Assembly (NCBI GenBank): GCA_002897775.1
Contig: BDTR01000039.1
Span: 1 to 64,000 of the forward strand
Direction: 5' to 3'
DNA from: a bacterium BMS3Bbin08
Lineage (GTDB): Bacteria; Nitrospirota; Thermodesulfovibrionia; UBA6902; BMS3Bbin08
DNA length: 64,000 nt
The position numbers and the translations under genes are program-made. Below the pieces are notes generated by a model. The model did no database searches and was not told where the DNA came from. It saw only the letters and a program-made list of their open reading frames with translations. The first letter of the stretch is position 1; every line of letters begins with the position of its first letter. Below are positions 8,821 through 16,370 of this stretch, one piece after another.

Positions 8821-9042
8821 ATGAAACTCAAGATAACATTAAAACGCAGTTTTATCGGCAGGTCAGGGAAGGTCAGGAAGATAATCCTGTCCCTTGGCCT
8901 GAAAAGACTTCACCAGAGTGTAGTGCATGATGATACCCCGCCGATAAGGGGCATGATACATAAGATATCGACCCTGGTCGAGGTAGCAGGGATAAAAGAC
9001 CAGGAACCCAGGAAGCTGAAAGGCGCGGAAAGCAAAAAATAA
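8821..9042 (+). CDS. rpmD: 50S ribosomal protein L30
   Basis: The 73-residue protein begins MKLKITLKRSFIGRSGKVRK, with ILSLGLKRLHQSVVHDDTPP, the L30 core. It is about a dozen residues longer than the usual 58-60 because of a charged tail (EPRKLKGAESKK). L30 binds 23S RNA domain II. Position between rpsE and rplO is canonical. Confidence 0.95.
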   Translation: MKLKITLKRSFIGRSGKVRKIILSLGLKRLHQSVVHDDTPPIRGMIHKISTLVEVAGIKDQEPRKLKGAESKK

Positions 9043-9075
9043 TACGCTGTTGTTCGACCCGTTGAGGAGAAATAA

Positions 9076-9546
9076 ATGAGATTATCAGATTTATCGCCAT
9101 CCCCAGGAAGCAGAAAGAAAAACAAGAGAGTCGGAAGAGGCCCTGGTTCAGGTCATGGCAAGACCTCCTGTAGGGGGCATAAAGGCCAGAAGTCCAGGTC
9201 CGGCGGAGGTACCAGGATAGGGTTTGAGGGCGGACAGATGCCTTTACAGCGAAGACTTCCGAAGAGGGGATTTACGAACATTTTTCAGAAGCAGTACGCA
9301 ACCGTAAATCTCAAGACCCTGAGTGAGATCACGGAGACTGTTGTAACTCCGGAAATAATGCTTGAGAAAGGGATCATAAAGAGCATTAAAGACGGCGTCA
9401 AGATCCTGGGAGACGGTGAAATAAAAAAACCTCTTACCGTGAAGGCCCATGCCTTTAGCGCTTCCGCAAAAGAGAAAATACTCAAGGCAGGCGGAGGCGC
9501 CGAAATAATCCAGAGAGCAAAGCCTGCACCCAAGGTTCAGGGTTAA
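9076..9546 (+). CDS. rplO: 50S ribosomal protein L15
   Basis: The 156-residue protein has the glycine- and arginine-rich N-terminal tail of L15 ([20 protein letters not shown]) and [20 protein letters not shown], followed by a globular domain. L15 is a late assembly protein and usually sits immediately before secY, as here, though with a 173-bp repeat-filled spacer. Confidence 0.97.
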   Translation: MRLSDLSPSPGSRKKNKRVGRGPGSGHGKTSCRGHKGQKSRSGGGTRIGFEGGQMPLQRRLPKRGFTNIFQKQYATVNLKTLSEITETVVTPEIMLEKGIIKSIKDGVKILGDGEIKKPLTVKAHAFSASAKEKILKAGGGAEIIQRAKPAPKVQG

Positions 9547-9554
9547 CTTTCAAC

Positions 9555-9690
9555 AGCCCGTTGAAAAAGTCATCAACGGTCTTGATTACAAAGATTCTTA
9601 GGGATGATTACACAGATATTGTCGAGATTTAATCGGTGCAATCCTGTTTTCATCTGTGAAATCAGAGATTGTTAGGGTTTTTCAACAATC
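9555..9690. repeat. Repeat-filled spacer with outer inverted repeat before secY
   Basis: The spacer holds drifting GATTACA/ACAGAT/ATCGGTGCAATC words between CCGTTGAAAAAGTC on the left and GGTTTTTCAACAATC on the right; GTTGAAAAA pairs with TTTTTCAAC. It is a hairpin-capable member of the TGTAATC word family. No gene is visible in it. Confidence 0.55.
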
Positions 9691-9719
9691 TCTCAACGTT
9701 CGACTTCCAGCTTTAAATT

Positions 9720-11027
9720 ATGAGCATTATTAACAGTTTTCAGAATATCTTTAAAATAGCCGAACTTAAGAGCAGGGTCTTATTTACGCTCGGTCTCCTT
9801 GCTGTCTACAGAATCGGCGCCCATATTCCTACCCCGGGTATTAATGGTGAAGAACTAAGCAAGTTTCTCATGGAGCGAGGCGGTGCTCTCATGGGATTTT
9901 TTGACATGTTTACCGGCGGCGCGCTTTCCAGGGTAACCATTTTTGCCCTGGGAATAATGCCGTACATAAGCGCATCGATTATTCTCCAGTTACTTACCGT
10001 TGTTATCCCTGCGCTGGGCAGGCTTGCCAAAGAAGGTGAAAGGGGCAGGAAGAAGATAACCCAGTACACCAGGTATGGAACGGTCATAATAAGCGCGATC
10101 CAGTCTTTTGGTATTGCGGCGGGCATCGAGGGAATGGGGCAGGGCGCGTTTGTGCAAAGTCCGGGATGGTCATTCAGACTTACGACCATGATCACCCTGA
10201 CCTCAGGAACGGCCTTTATCATGTGGCTTGGAGAGCAGATAACAGAGCGTGGTATCGGCAACGGTATATCCCTTATAATTTTCGCGGGCATTGTGGCCAG
10301 ACTTCCGAGTGCCGTTATAGATACAGTAAGGCTGCTCAGAATAGGTGAAATGTCCCTTTTGATATTGATCCCCCTTATGGTTATGATGATTGCTGTTGTG
10401 GGGATAATCGTATTTGTAGAGCGGGGACAGAGAAAAATCCCTGTCCAGTATGCCAAGCGGGTAGTTGGTCGAAAAGTATACGGAGGGCAGAGTACCCATC
10501 TGCCGTTAAAGGTTAACACAGCCGGGGTCATACCGGCGATATTTGCATCATCAGTAATAATATTCCCTGCGACCATAGCAGGTTTTATTGATATACCATG
10601 GGTCAAGGTCATTGCCGACCAACTTTCTCCGAGCTCAATACTGTATACATTGATATATGTAAGTATGATCTTCTTTTTCTGTTATTTTTATACTGCCATT
10701 ATTTTCAATCCTGTGGATATGGCGGACAACCTAAAGAAATATGGCGGGTTCATTCCCGGGATAAGGCCCGGCCATAAGACTTCTGAATATATATACAGGG
10801 TTCTGGCGAGAATAACGTTCGGCGGGGCCGTATATCTGTCTGTGATATGTATCCTGCCGGATATTCTGAGCGGGTACTTTAATGTCCCGTTTTATTTTGG
10901 GGGTACGTCGCTTCTCATAGTGGTCGGTGTTGGTCTTGATACCATCTCACAGATCGAGTCTCATCTGGTGACGCGCTCATACGAAGGTTTTCTTAAAAAG
11001 GGTAAGGTTCGCGGACGAAGAGGCTAA
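9720..11027 (+). CDS. secY: Protein translocase subunit SecY
   Basis: This 435-residue integral membrane protein has the SecY pattern: amphipathic N-terminus (MSIINSFQNIFKIAELKSRV), the plug and TM region GGALSRVTIFALGIMPYISA, and the cytoplasmic loop GQRKIPVQYAKRVVGRKVYG that contacts the ribosome and SecA. Ten transmembrane segments are expected. SecY is the channel of the Sec translocon. It lies in the spc operon after rplO; adk, often found next, is absent and map follows. Confidence 0.97.
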   Translation: MSIINSFQNIFKIAELKSRVLFTLGLLAVYRIGAHIPTPGINGEELSKFLMERGGALMGFFDMFTGGALSRVTIFALGIMPYISASIILQLLTVVIPALGRLAKEGERGRKKITQYTRYGTVIISAIQSFGIAAGIEGMGQGAFVQSPGWSFRLTTMITLTSGTAFIMWLGEQITERGIGNGISLIIFAGIVARLPSAVIDTVRLLRIGEMSLLILIPLMVMMIAVVGIIVFVERGQRKIPVQYAKRVVGRKVYGGQSTHLPLKVNTAGVIPAIFASSVIIFPATIAGFIDIPWVKVIADQLSPSSILYTLIYVSMIFFFCYFYTAIIFNPVDMADNLKKYGGFIPGIRPGHKTSEYIYRVLARITFGGAVYLSVICILPDILSGYFNVPFYFGGTSLLIVVGVGLDTISQIESHLVTRSYEGFLKKGKVRGRRG

Positions 11028-11035
11028 CGAAAAGA

Positions 11036-11108
11036 AGTAGAGAGAAGAGAGTAGAGGGTAGCGAGAAAAGATAAATCTCTCTACTTGCTGCTTGCTACTC
11101 GCTACTTT
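11036..11108. repeat. AGTAGAG/CTCTCTACT hairpin spacer, secY-map
   Basis: A left arm of drifting GTAGAGAG, GAGTAGAGGGTAGCGAG words is followed, after ATAAAT, by a right arm of complementary words (CTCTCTACTTGCTGCTTGCT, then ACTCGCTAC). The arms form an imperfect hairpin of about 30 bp. A relative with the same words lies at 23938-24034. The element runs into the apparent 5' end of the map ORF. Confidence 0.7.
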
Positions 11109-11114
11109 AAAACA

Positions 11115-11861
11115 TTGATAATTCTTAAGTCACAGGATGAAATCAAGAGGATAGCTGAGGCTTGCCGGATCGTGGCTGAGGCGCTGGACGGAGTCAGAGA
11201 AATGGTATCTCCCGGCATCAGCACAAGAGAGCTGGACAGTTTTGCGGAATCCTTTATCAGGTCAAAAAAAGCAAGGCCGGCCTTTAAAGGGTACAGGGGT
11301 TATCCGGCAAGCCTGTGTACCTCGATAAATGAGCAGGTCGTGCATGGGATTCCTTCTTTGACCAGGGTCAAAGAAGGCGACATTATAAGCCTTGATGTAG
11401 GGGTGCACTACAGGGGATTCTACGGGGATGCCGCAGTGACTTTGCCCGTCGGCAGGGTAAGTGAAAAGGCGAGAAGACTGCTCACTGTTACCGAGGAGTC
11501 GCTTTACTCGGGTTTAAAAAAGGCTGTTGTTGATAACAGGCTTTCGGATATATCCTGCGCCATACAGGGCCATGTTGAAGCCGCAGGTTTTTCAGTGGTC
11601 AGAAGTTTTGTGGGTCACGGCATAGGCAGGGAACTCCATGAGGAGCCGCAGGTTCCCAATTACGGCAGACCCGGGGAAGGGGTCGTTCTTATGGGAGGGA
11701 TGACCCTGGCGATTGAGCCCATGGTGAATGCGGGCGGCTGGGAAGTGGATGTTCTCGAGGATGGTTGGACGGCTGTAACGAAAGATAGAAGCCTGTCGGC
11801 CCACTTTGAACATACGGTCGCTATTACGGCCGAGGGGCCAAAAACCTTGACTAAATTATAA
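11115..11861 (+). CDS. map: Methionine aminopeptidase, type I
   Basis: From the TTG at 11115 the product is 248 residues starting MIILKSQDEIKRIAEACRIV, the usual MetAP start. The track's TTG at 11085 would encode ten extra residues entirely from the upstream hairpin repeat. Metal ligands are visible in the conserved contexts ISLDVGVHYRGFYGDAAVT, VGHGIGRELHEEP, TLAIEPMV and the final SAHFEHTVAI. The enzyme removes N-terminal methionine from new proteins. No clear Shine-Dalgarno is present because the repeat occupies that position. Confidence 0.93.
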   Translation: MIILKSQDEIKRIAEACRIVAEALDGVREMVSPGISTRELDSFAESFIRSKKARPAFKGYRGYPASLCTSINEQVVHGIPSLTRVKEGDIISLDVGVHYRGFYGDAAVTLPVGRVSEKARRLLTVTEESLYSGLKKAVVDNRLSDISCAIQGHVEAAGFSVVRSFVGHGIGRELHEEPQVPNYGRPGEGVVLMGGMTLAIEPMVNAGGWEVDVLEDGWTAVTKDRSLSAHFEHTVAITAEGPKTLTKL

Positions 11862-11888
11862 AAAATAAATATAATTAATAGTTTAAGT

Positions 11889-12107
11889 ATGCCTAAAGAA
11901 GAGTCTATAGAGGTCCAGGGAACAATAATAGAAAACCTGCCTAACGCCATGTTCAGGGTTGAGTTGGAAAGTGGCCAGAGGATTTTGGCGTATGTTTCCG
12001 GTAAGATGCGTATGCATTTTATCAAAATATTGCCTGGAGATAAGGTTACGGTAGCGCTTTCTCCTTATGACCTCACGAAAGGCAGGATCACTTACAGATT
12101 TAAATAA
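11889..12107 (+). CDS. infA: Translation initiation factor IF-1
   Basis: This 72-residue OB-fold protein ([20 protein letters not shown] and [20 protein letters not shown]) has exactly the usual IF-1 length. IF-1 occupies the A site during initiation. It follows map by 27 bases, the standard order. The start context (AATAGTTTAAGTATG) has no strong Shine-Dalgarno. Confidence 0.97.
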   Translation: MPKEESIEVQGTIIENLPNAMFRVELESGQRILAYVSGKMRMHFIKILPGDKVTVALSPYDLTKGRITYRFK

Positions 12108-12114
12108 GGGGGGC

Positions 12115-12205
12115 TTGATTTCACTGATTAAAGGACCAAGATTACACAGATACAAAAATAAATCTGTGGAATCGTTTTTTGTAAAATCGGTGTAATCAAT
12201 TATAA
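12115..12205. repeat. TGTAATC/ACAGATT word repeat before rpmJ
   Basis: Words such as GATTACACAGATAC, AAATCTGTGGAATC and AAATCGGTGTAATCAA fill the infA-rpmJ spacer. AGATTACACAGAT and ATCTGTGGAATC are roughly complementary, so the transcript could fold here. It shares vocabulary with the spacers before rpsE, secY and the lolC-like gene. Confidence 0.6.
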
Positions 12206-12212
12206 ATTAGAT

Positions 12213-12326
12213 ATGAAGGTTCGTTCATCAGTAAAACCAATGTGCGCAAAGTGCAAGATCATAAAGAGGAAAGGCGTCGTGCGGGTTATCTGCAGCAACA
12301 CGAGGCACAAACAGAGGCAGGGATAA
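12213..12326 (+). CDS. rpmJ: 50S ribosomal protein L36 (zinc type)
   Basis: This 37-codon gene is too short for the ORF track. It reads [20 protein letters not shown] and ends in [12 protein letters not shown], with the CxxC...C...H zinc ligands of the standard L36. L36 is the smallest large-subunit protein and binds 23S domain VI. It lies in its normal place between infA and rpsM; the stop is 13 bases before the rpsM GTG. Confidence 0.96.
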   Translation: MKVRSSVKPMCAKCKIIKRKGVVRVICSNTRHKQRQG

Positions 12327-12339
12327 GAGAGGGGACAAA

Positions 12340-12711
12340 GTGAGAATCGAAGGTGTTGATCTACCCAAGAACGAAAGGGTTGAGATAGGTCTGACGAGAA
12401 TATTCGGCATCGGAAGGACCTCTTCTCTGAAGATCATCAAAAGTGCGGGGATAGACCCTGATACGCGGGTTAAGAACCTTACAGATGACGATGCCGTAAA
12501 AATAAGAGCGATCCTTGACAAGGATTATAAGGTTGAAGGTGATCTGCGGCGTGAAGTTTCATCGAACATAAAAAGATTTAAGGACATAGGGTCTTACAGG
12601 GGGCTCAGGCACAGATCAGGGCTGCCGGTAAGAGGGCAGAAAACAAAGACCAATGCCCGTACCCGCAAGGGACCCAAAAAATCAATAGCTCTTAAAAAGA
12701 AGGCGACATAA
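12340..12711 (+). CDS. rpsM: 30S ribosomal protein S13 (GTG start)
   Basis: The 123-residue protein starts at GTG ([20 protein letters not shown]), preceded by AGAGGGGACAAA, and contains [18 protein letters not shown] and the C-terminal tRNA-contacting tail [21 protein letters not shown]13 forms intersubunit bridges in the head. Its stop overlaps the rpsK ATG by one base. Confidence 0.97.
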   Translation: MRIEGVDLPKNERVEIGLTRIFGIGRTSSLKIIKSAGIDPDTRVKNLTDDDAVKIRAILDKDYKVEGDLRREVSSNIKRFKDIGSYRGLRHRSGLPVRGQKTKTNARTRKGPKKSIALKKKAT

Positions 12712-13097
12712 TGGCACAAAAGAAAAAAGGTTCTAAAAAAGAAAAGAAGGTTGTGCATGCCGGGGCCGCCTATATTCAGGCGACCTTTAACAATACCATC
12801 GTTACCATCTCGGACCAGAACGGCAATGTGATCGCGTGGTCTTCCGCAGGTTCACTTGGTTTCAGGGGTTCCAGAAAAGGCACACCGTATGCTGCGCAGA
12901 AGGCCTCGGATATTGCCGCGAGAAAGGCTAAAGAGTTTGGTATGAAACAGATAGACGTTTTTGTGAAAGGGCCCGGCGCGGGCAGGGAATCTGCCATAAG
13001 GGCGCTCCAGGCAGCCGGTCTAGAAATAAACCTTATAAAAGATGTAACTCCGGTCCCGCATAACGGCACAAAACCGCCGAAAAGGAGAAGGGTATAA
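12711..13097 (+). CDS. rpsK: 30S ribosomal protein S11
   Basis: The 128-residue protein has S11 signatures: [40 protein letters not shown] and the C-terminal [19 protein letters not shown]11 lies on the 30S platform. It is coupled to rpsM by a one-base overlap, and rpsD starts two bases after its stop. Confidence 0.98.
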   Translation: MAQKKKGSKKEKKVVHAGAAYIQATFNNTIVTISDQNGNVIAWSSAGSLGFRGSRKGTPYAAQKASDIAARKAKEFGMKQIDVFVKGPGAGRESAIRALQAAGLEINLIKDVTPVPHNGTKPPKRRRV

Positions 13098-13099
13098 TT

Positions 13100-13726
13100 A
13101 TGGCGAGATACAGGGATGCATTATGCAGGCTGTGCAGGAGGGAAAGCGAAAAGCTCTTTTTGAAAGGCGACAGGTGTAATACCGACAAGTGCGCTATCGA
13201 GAGGAGGAAATACGCTCCGGGAGTTCACGGTCCGAGGAGGAAGAAGGTCTCGGATTATGGACTGCAGCTGAGGGAGAAACAGAAGGTCAAACAGGTTTAC
13301 AGTGTACTTGAAAGGCAATTTAAAAGATATTATTTTATGGCTGAAAAGAAGAAAGGCGTTACCGGGAGCAATCTTCTTCAATTGCTTGAACGCAGGCTTG
13401 ACAGTGTGGCTTACCGGCTTGGTTTTGCTTCAAACAGGAGACAGGCAAGACAGCTTGTTACGCATGGTCACTTTACGGTAAATGATAAACGGGTAACAAT
13501 CCCTTCATATCTTGTCAGTCCCGGTGATGTTATAGGGCTCAAGGAAACCAGCAAGAAACTTGTTCCCATACAGGACAGCGTGGCAAAGGCTGAGCACAGG
13601 GGTTTTCCCACGTGGGTCGAAGTGGACCTCAGCAACTTCAAAGGCAAGATCCTGCATCTTCCGTCAAGGGAAGAGATCCCTCTGCCGGTCCAGGAACAGC
13701 TGATAATTGAATTGTATTCAAAATAA
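13100..13726 (+). CDS. rpsD: 30S ribosomal protein S4 (cysteine-containing form)
   Basis: The 208-residue protein has an N-terminal four-cysteine cluster ([12 protein letters not shown] followed by DRCNTDKC), the zinc-type S4 found in many lineages, and the S4 RNA-binding domain ([34 protein letters not shown]). S4 nucleates 30S assembly and acts as a transcription antitermination factor. It is followed by the rpoA leader with a perfect TGTATAAT/ATTATACA inverted repeat. Confidence 0.98.
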   Translation: MARYRDALCRLCRRESEKLFLKGDRCNTDKCAIERRKYAPGVHGPRRKKVSDYGLQLREKQKVKQVYSVLERQFKRYYFMAEKKKGVTGSNLLQLLERRLDSVAYRLGFASNRRQARQLVTHGHFTVNDKRVTIPSYLVSPGDVIGLKETSKKLVPIQDSVAKAEHRGFPTWVEVDLSNFKGKILHLPSREEIPLPVQEQLIIELYSK

Positions 13727-13731
13727 ACAAC

Positions 13732-13755
13732 TGTATAATTAACATTTATTATACA
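13732..13755. promoter_or_regulatory. TGTATAAT-N8-ATTATACA inverted repeat upstream of rpoA
   Basis: Two perfect 8-base arms flank eight bases and end directly at the rpoA ribosome binding site (AAGGAGG). It could be an operator, an internal promoter region (the left arm contains TATAAT) or an RNA hairpin next to the Shine-Dalgarno. Its position before rpoA suggests separate control of the polymerase subunit. No family assignment is possible. Confidence 0.4.
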
Positions 13756-13765
13756 AGGAGGCTTA

Positions 13766-14803
13766 ATGGACTTACTTAAGAAAGGCTTTCAATTACCCGA
13801 GAGAGTCGAATTTGATCCCGAAAGTCTTACAAAGGCCTATGGTAAATTTTCTATTGAGGCTTTTGAACGGGGCTTTGGCACTACTTTGGGGAACGCGTTA
13901 AGGAGAATTCTGCTTTCTTCTATAGAGGGTTCTGCTGTTACATCTGTGAGGATCCCCGGTGTGCTTCATGAACTGTCTACTATTCCAGGGGTAAAAGAAG
14001 ACTTTGTCGATATAATACTGAACGTAAAGCAGTTGAGGGTCAAACTGCATACTGATGTGTCCAAGGTTATTTCCATTAATGTGAAGGGGCCGGCAGAGGT
14101 CAAAGGAAATGATATTAACGCGGGGGCACAGGTTGAGATCCTCACTCCTGACCTGCATATCGTCACCCTGGAAAAAAACGTTAACTTTAAGATGGAACTC
14201 ACGGTCACAAGAGGCAAAGGATATGCCCCGGCTGAGCTGAACAAGACCGAGGACCAGGCAGTTGACGTTATTGCCGTGGACTCTCTTTTCAGCCCCATAA
14301 GGAAGGTTAATTCCCAGGTGGAGAACGCGAGAGTAGGCCGTTCAACGGATTATGACAGGCTTATGATGGAGATATGGACCGATGGAAGTATTTCACCAAA
14401 GCAGGCGCTTACACAGGCCTCTGATATACTTACGGGTCACCTCTCACTGTTCTCTCTGAAAGAAGAACCTGTTATACAGGAGGAAGTCAGCATTGTTGAG
14501 ACCGAAGACGATGATGAAGAGGTTCCGGCAGTCTTTAACGATAACCTCCTGAAAAGTGTCGATGAACTTGAGCTTTCGGTCCGCTCTGCCAACTGTCTTA
14601 AGAATGCGAATATCCGGACGATCGCCGATCTTGTTCAGAAAAGCGAGCAGGAGATGCTCAGGACCAAGAACTTCGGCCGGAAATCCCTGAACGAGATAAA
14701 AGAGGTCCTTGCGTCAATGGGGCTGCATTGCCACATGAGAATAGATACAGATATGCTGGAGACCTCCGTGAGTTCCGGTAAAGGGGAAAAAGATGCGTCA
14801 TAG
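13766..14803 (+). CDS. rpoA: DNA-directed RNA polymerase alpha subunit
   Basis: The 345-residue protein has the alpha N-terminal assembly domain (SIEAFERGFGTTLGNALRRI, VTSVRIPGVLHE) and a C-terminal domain for UP elements and activators (LLKSVDELELSVRSANCLKN, TKNFGRKSLNEIKEVLASMG), joined by an acidic linker (TEDDDEEVPA). Alpha dimerises to nucleate RNA polymerase. Its end overlaps the rplQ start by eleven bases, closing the alpha operon. Confidence 0.98.
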   Translation: MDLLKKGFQLPERVEFDPESLTKAYGKFSIEAFERGFGTTLGNALRRILLSSIEGSAVTSVRIPGVLHELSTIPGVKEDFVDIILNVKQLRVKLHTDVSKVISINVKGPAEVKGNDINAGAQVEILTPDLHIVTLEKNVNFKMELTVTRGKGYAPAELNKTEDQAVDVIAVDSLFSPIRKVNSQVENARVGRSTDYDRLMMEIWTDGSISPKQALTQASDILTGHLSLFSLKEEPVIQEEVSIVETEDDDEEVPAVFNDNLLKSVDELELSVRSANCLKNANIRTIADLVQKSEQEMLRTKNFGRKSLNEIKEVLASMGLHCHMRIDTDMLETSVSSGKGEKDAS

Positions 14804-15221
14804 AGTAGCCGGCCGTGAGTTAGGCAGGAACACGAACCAGAGGAAGGCCCTGCTGAGAGGTCTGGTAACATCTTTGTTCGAACACCTGAAGATCGAAACC
14901 ACGGTTGCCAAAGCCAGGGAGACCAGAATAATAGCGGAACGCATAATCACCCTTGGTAAGCGCGGAGACCTGCATTCAAGAAGGCTGGCGCTTTCGCGCA
15001 TACCGAACAAGAATATAATATCGAAGCTTTTCAATGAAATAGCGCCGAAACTTGAGGGAAGAAACAGCGGATATCTGCGTATCCTCAAAACCAGGCTTCG
15101 CCAGGGGGACTGCTCTTCCATGGCCGTTCTGGAGTTCACGGACTACGACGTGTTAACAAAGGGAAAAGAAGAGAAGCAAGAGGGGAAAAAGGCGAAAAAA
15201 GAGAAGAAAAAAGAAGGCTAG
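14793..15221 (+). CDS. rplQ: 50S ribosomal protein L17
   Basis: The 142-residue protein starts MRHRVAGRELGRNTNQRKAL, with LVTSLFEHLKIETTVAKARE, the L17 core. After about 118 residues it carries a low-complexity Lys/Glu tail (KEEKQEGKKAKKEKKKEG), variable in this family. It starts within the end of rpoA and ends the ribosomal block. The minus-strand accA ends 32 bp further on, so the two blocks converge. Confidence 0.97.
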   Translation: MRHRVAGRELGRNTNQRKALLRGLVTSLFEHLKIETTVAKARETRIIAERIITLGKRGDLHSRRLALSRIPNKNIISKLFNEIAPKLEGRNSGYLRILKTRLRQGDCSSMAVLEFTDYDVLTKGKEEKQEGKKAKKEKKKEG

Positions 15222-15253
15222 CATTTCCCCGTGTCCAGCTGTTCAACCTTGTC

Positions 15254-16231
15254 TCAACTTCCCTTATTTATTGAACCCATTATTCTGAACTTTGTGTACC
15301 GCTCATCGCAAAGTTTGTCCCCGGATTTTTTCATAAGTTCAGCAAGATGCTTTTTTAGCACTTTTGCGATCAGGTCCGCTGCTTCCTGCGGGTTCCTGTG
15401 AGTTCCGCCGACCGGTTCAGGGATTATCTCATCTATTGCTTTCAGCCTGTACAGGTCCTGTGCAGTGAGTTTCAGCGCTTCGGACGCCTTTTCATATTCC
15501 TGCTGCCCGATCTCTGAGCGGTTCTTCTTCCATAAGATCGCGGCGCAACCCTCAGGTGAGATCACCGAATAAATAGAGTGTTCGAGCATAAGAACACGGT
15601 CCGCCACGGCAAGCGCTAGCGCGCCTCCGCTTCCACCTTCTCCGATCACCAGGGATACGATAGCGGTCTTGAGCCTGGACATTTCATAAAGGTTTATGGC
15701 TATGGCCTCTGCCTGACCCCTTTCTTCAGCGCCTATGCCGGGATAGGCGCCCGGCGTGTCGATAAAGGTGATGATGGGTTTGCCGAATCTTTCCGCGAGC
15801 TTCATTATCCTCAGCGCTTTTCTGTAACCTTCCGGATGCGGCTGGCCGAAGTTCCTCCATATCCGTTCTTTTGTGCCCCGGCCTTTCTGGTGGCCTATCA
15901 CAGCCACAGGCATGTCCTGAAATCTGGCAAAGCCGCATACTATGGCAGGATCGTCCGCGAACCTCCGGTCTCCGTGAAGTTCGACAAAATCCTCCATCAG
16001 GAGCCTTATATAATCCAGAGTATGAGGTCTTTCAGGATGCCTGGACAGCAGGGTTTTCTGCCACGGAGTCAATTTGGAAAAGATATCGATCCTCAGGTCC
16101 CGCGCCTTTTTCTCAAGCTTCTTTATTTCTGAAGTTATGTTCATGTCCCTGCCGTCGGCAAGGCGTTTAAGTTCTTCTATCTTATTTTCCAGGTCTGCTA
16201 CCGGCTTTTCAAAATCAAGATAGTAATGCAT
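15254..16231 (-). CDS. accA: Acetyl-CoA carboxylase carboxyltransferase subunit alpha
   Basis: The 325-residue protein has the AccA N-terminus ([20 protein letters not shown]) and the carboxyltransferase core ([60 protein letters not shown]). With AccD it moves the carboxyl group from biotin to acetyl-CoA to make malonyl-CoA for fatty acid synthesis. accD is not in the window. It lies downstream of dnaE on the same strand, separated by a 139-bp AT-rich word-repeat spacer. Confidence 0.97.
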   Translation of the reverse strand: MHYYLDFEKPVADLENKIEELKRLADGRDMNITSEIKKLEKKARDLRIDIFSKLTPWQKTLLSRHPERPHTLDYIRLLMEDFVELHGDRRFADDPAIVCGFARFQDMPVAVIGHQKGRGTKERIWRNFGQPHPEGYRKALRIMKLAERFGKPIITFIDTPGAYPGIGAEERGQAEAIAINLYEMSRLKTAIVSLVIGEGGSGGALALAVADRVLMLEHSIYSVISPEGCAAILWKKNRSEIGQQEYEKASEALKLTAQDLYRLKAIDEIIPEPVGGTHRNPQEAADLIAKVLKKHLAELMKKSGDKLCDERYTKFRIMGSINKGS

Positions 16232-16261
16232 GCACTCTCCGCTTAAAATAAAAATATAAAA

Positions 16262-16368
16262 TATTTTTTAGTTATTAAGTTATTCATCATTCAAGTAATT
16301 GAGTAATTAAGTCATTGAGTTATTTAAATAACTTAGTTGCTTAATGACCTAATGACTAAATGACTTAT
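16262..16368. repeat. AT-rich word-repeat spacer between dnaE and accA
   Basis: Drifting AAGTCATTGAG, AATTAAGTCATT, AATAACTTAG and ATGACCTAATGAC words fill the spacer. It shares vocabulary with the tuf-rpsJ spacer (124-239) and contains complementary words (GAGTTATTTAAATAACTTAG is nearly palindromic). Confidence 0.65.
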
Positions 16369-16370
16369 TT

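Noticed and set aside
11028-11114. Missing adk between secY and map as a sign of rearrangement
   Set aside because: adk is often but not always there. Absence alone is not evidence of a local deletion, and the gene may lie elsewhere.
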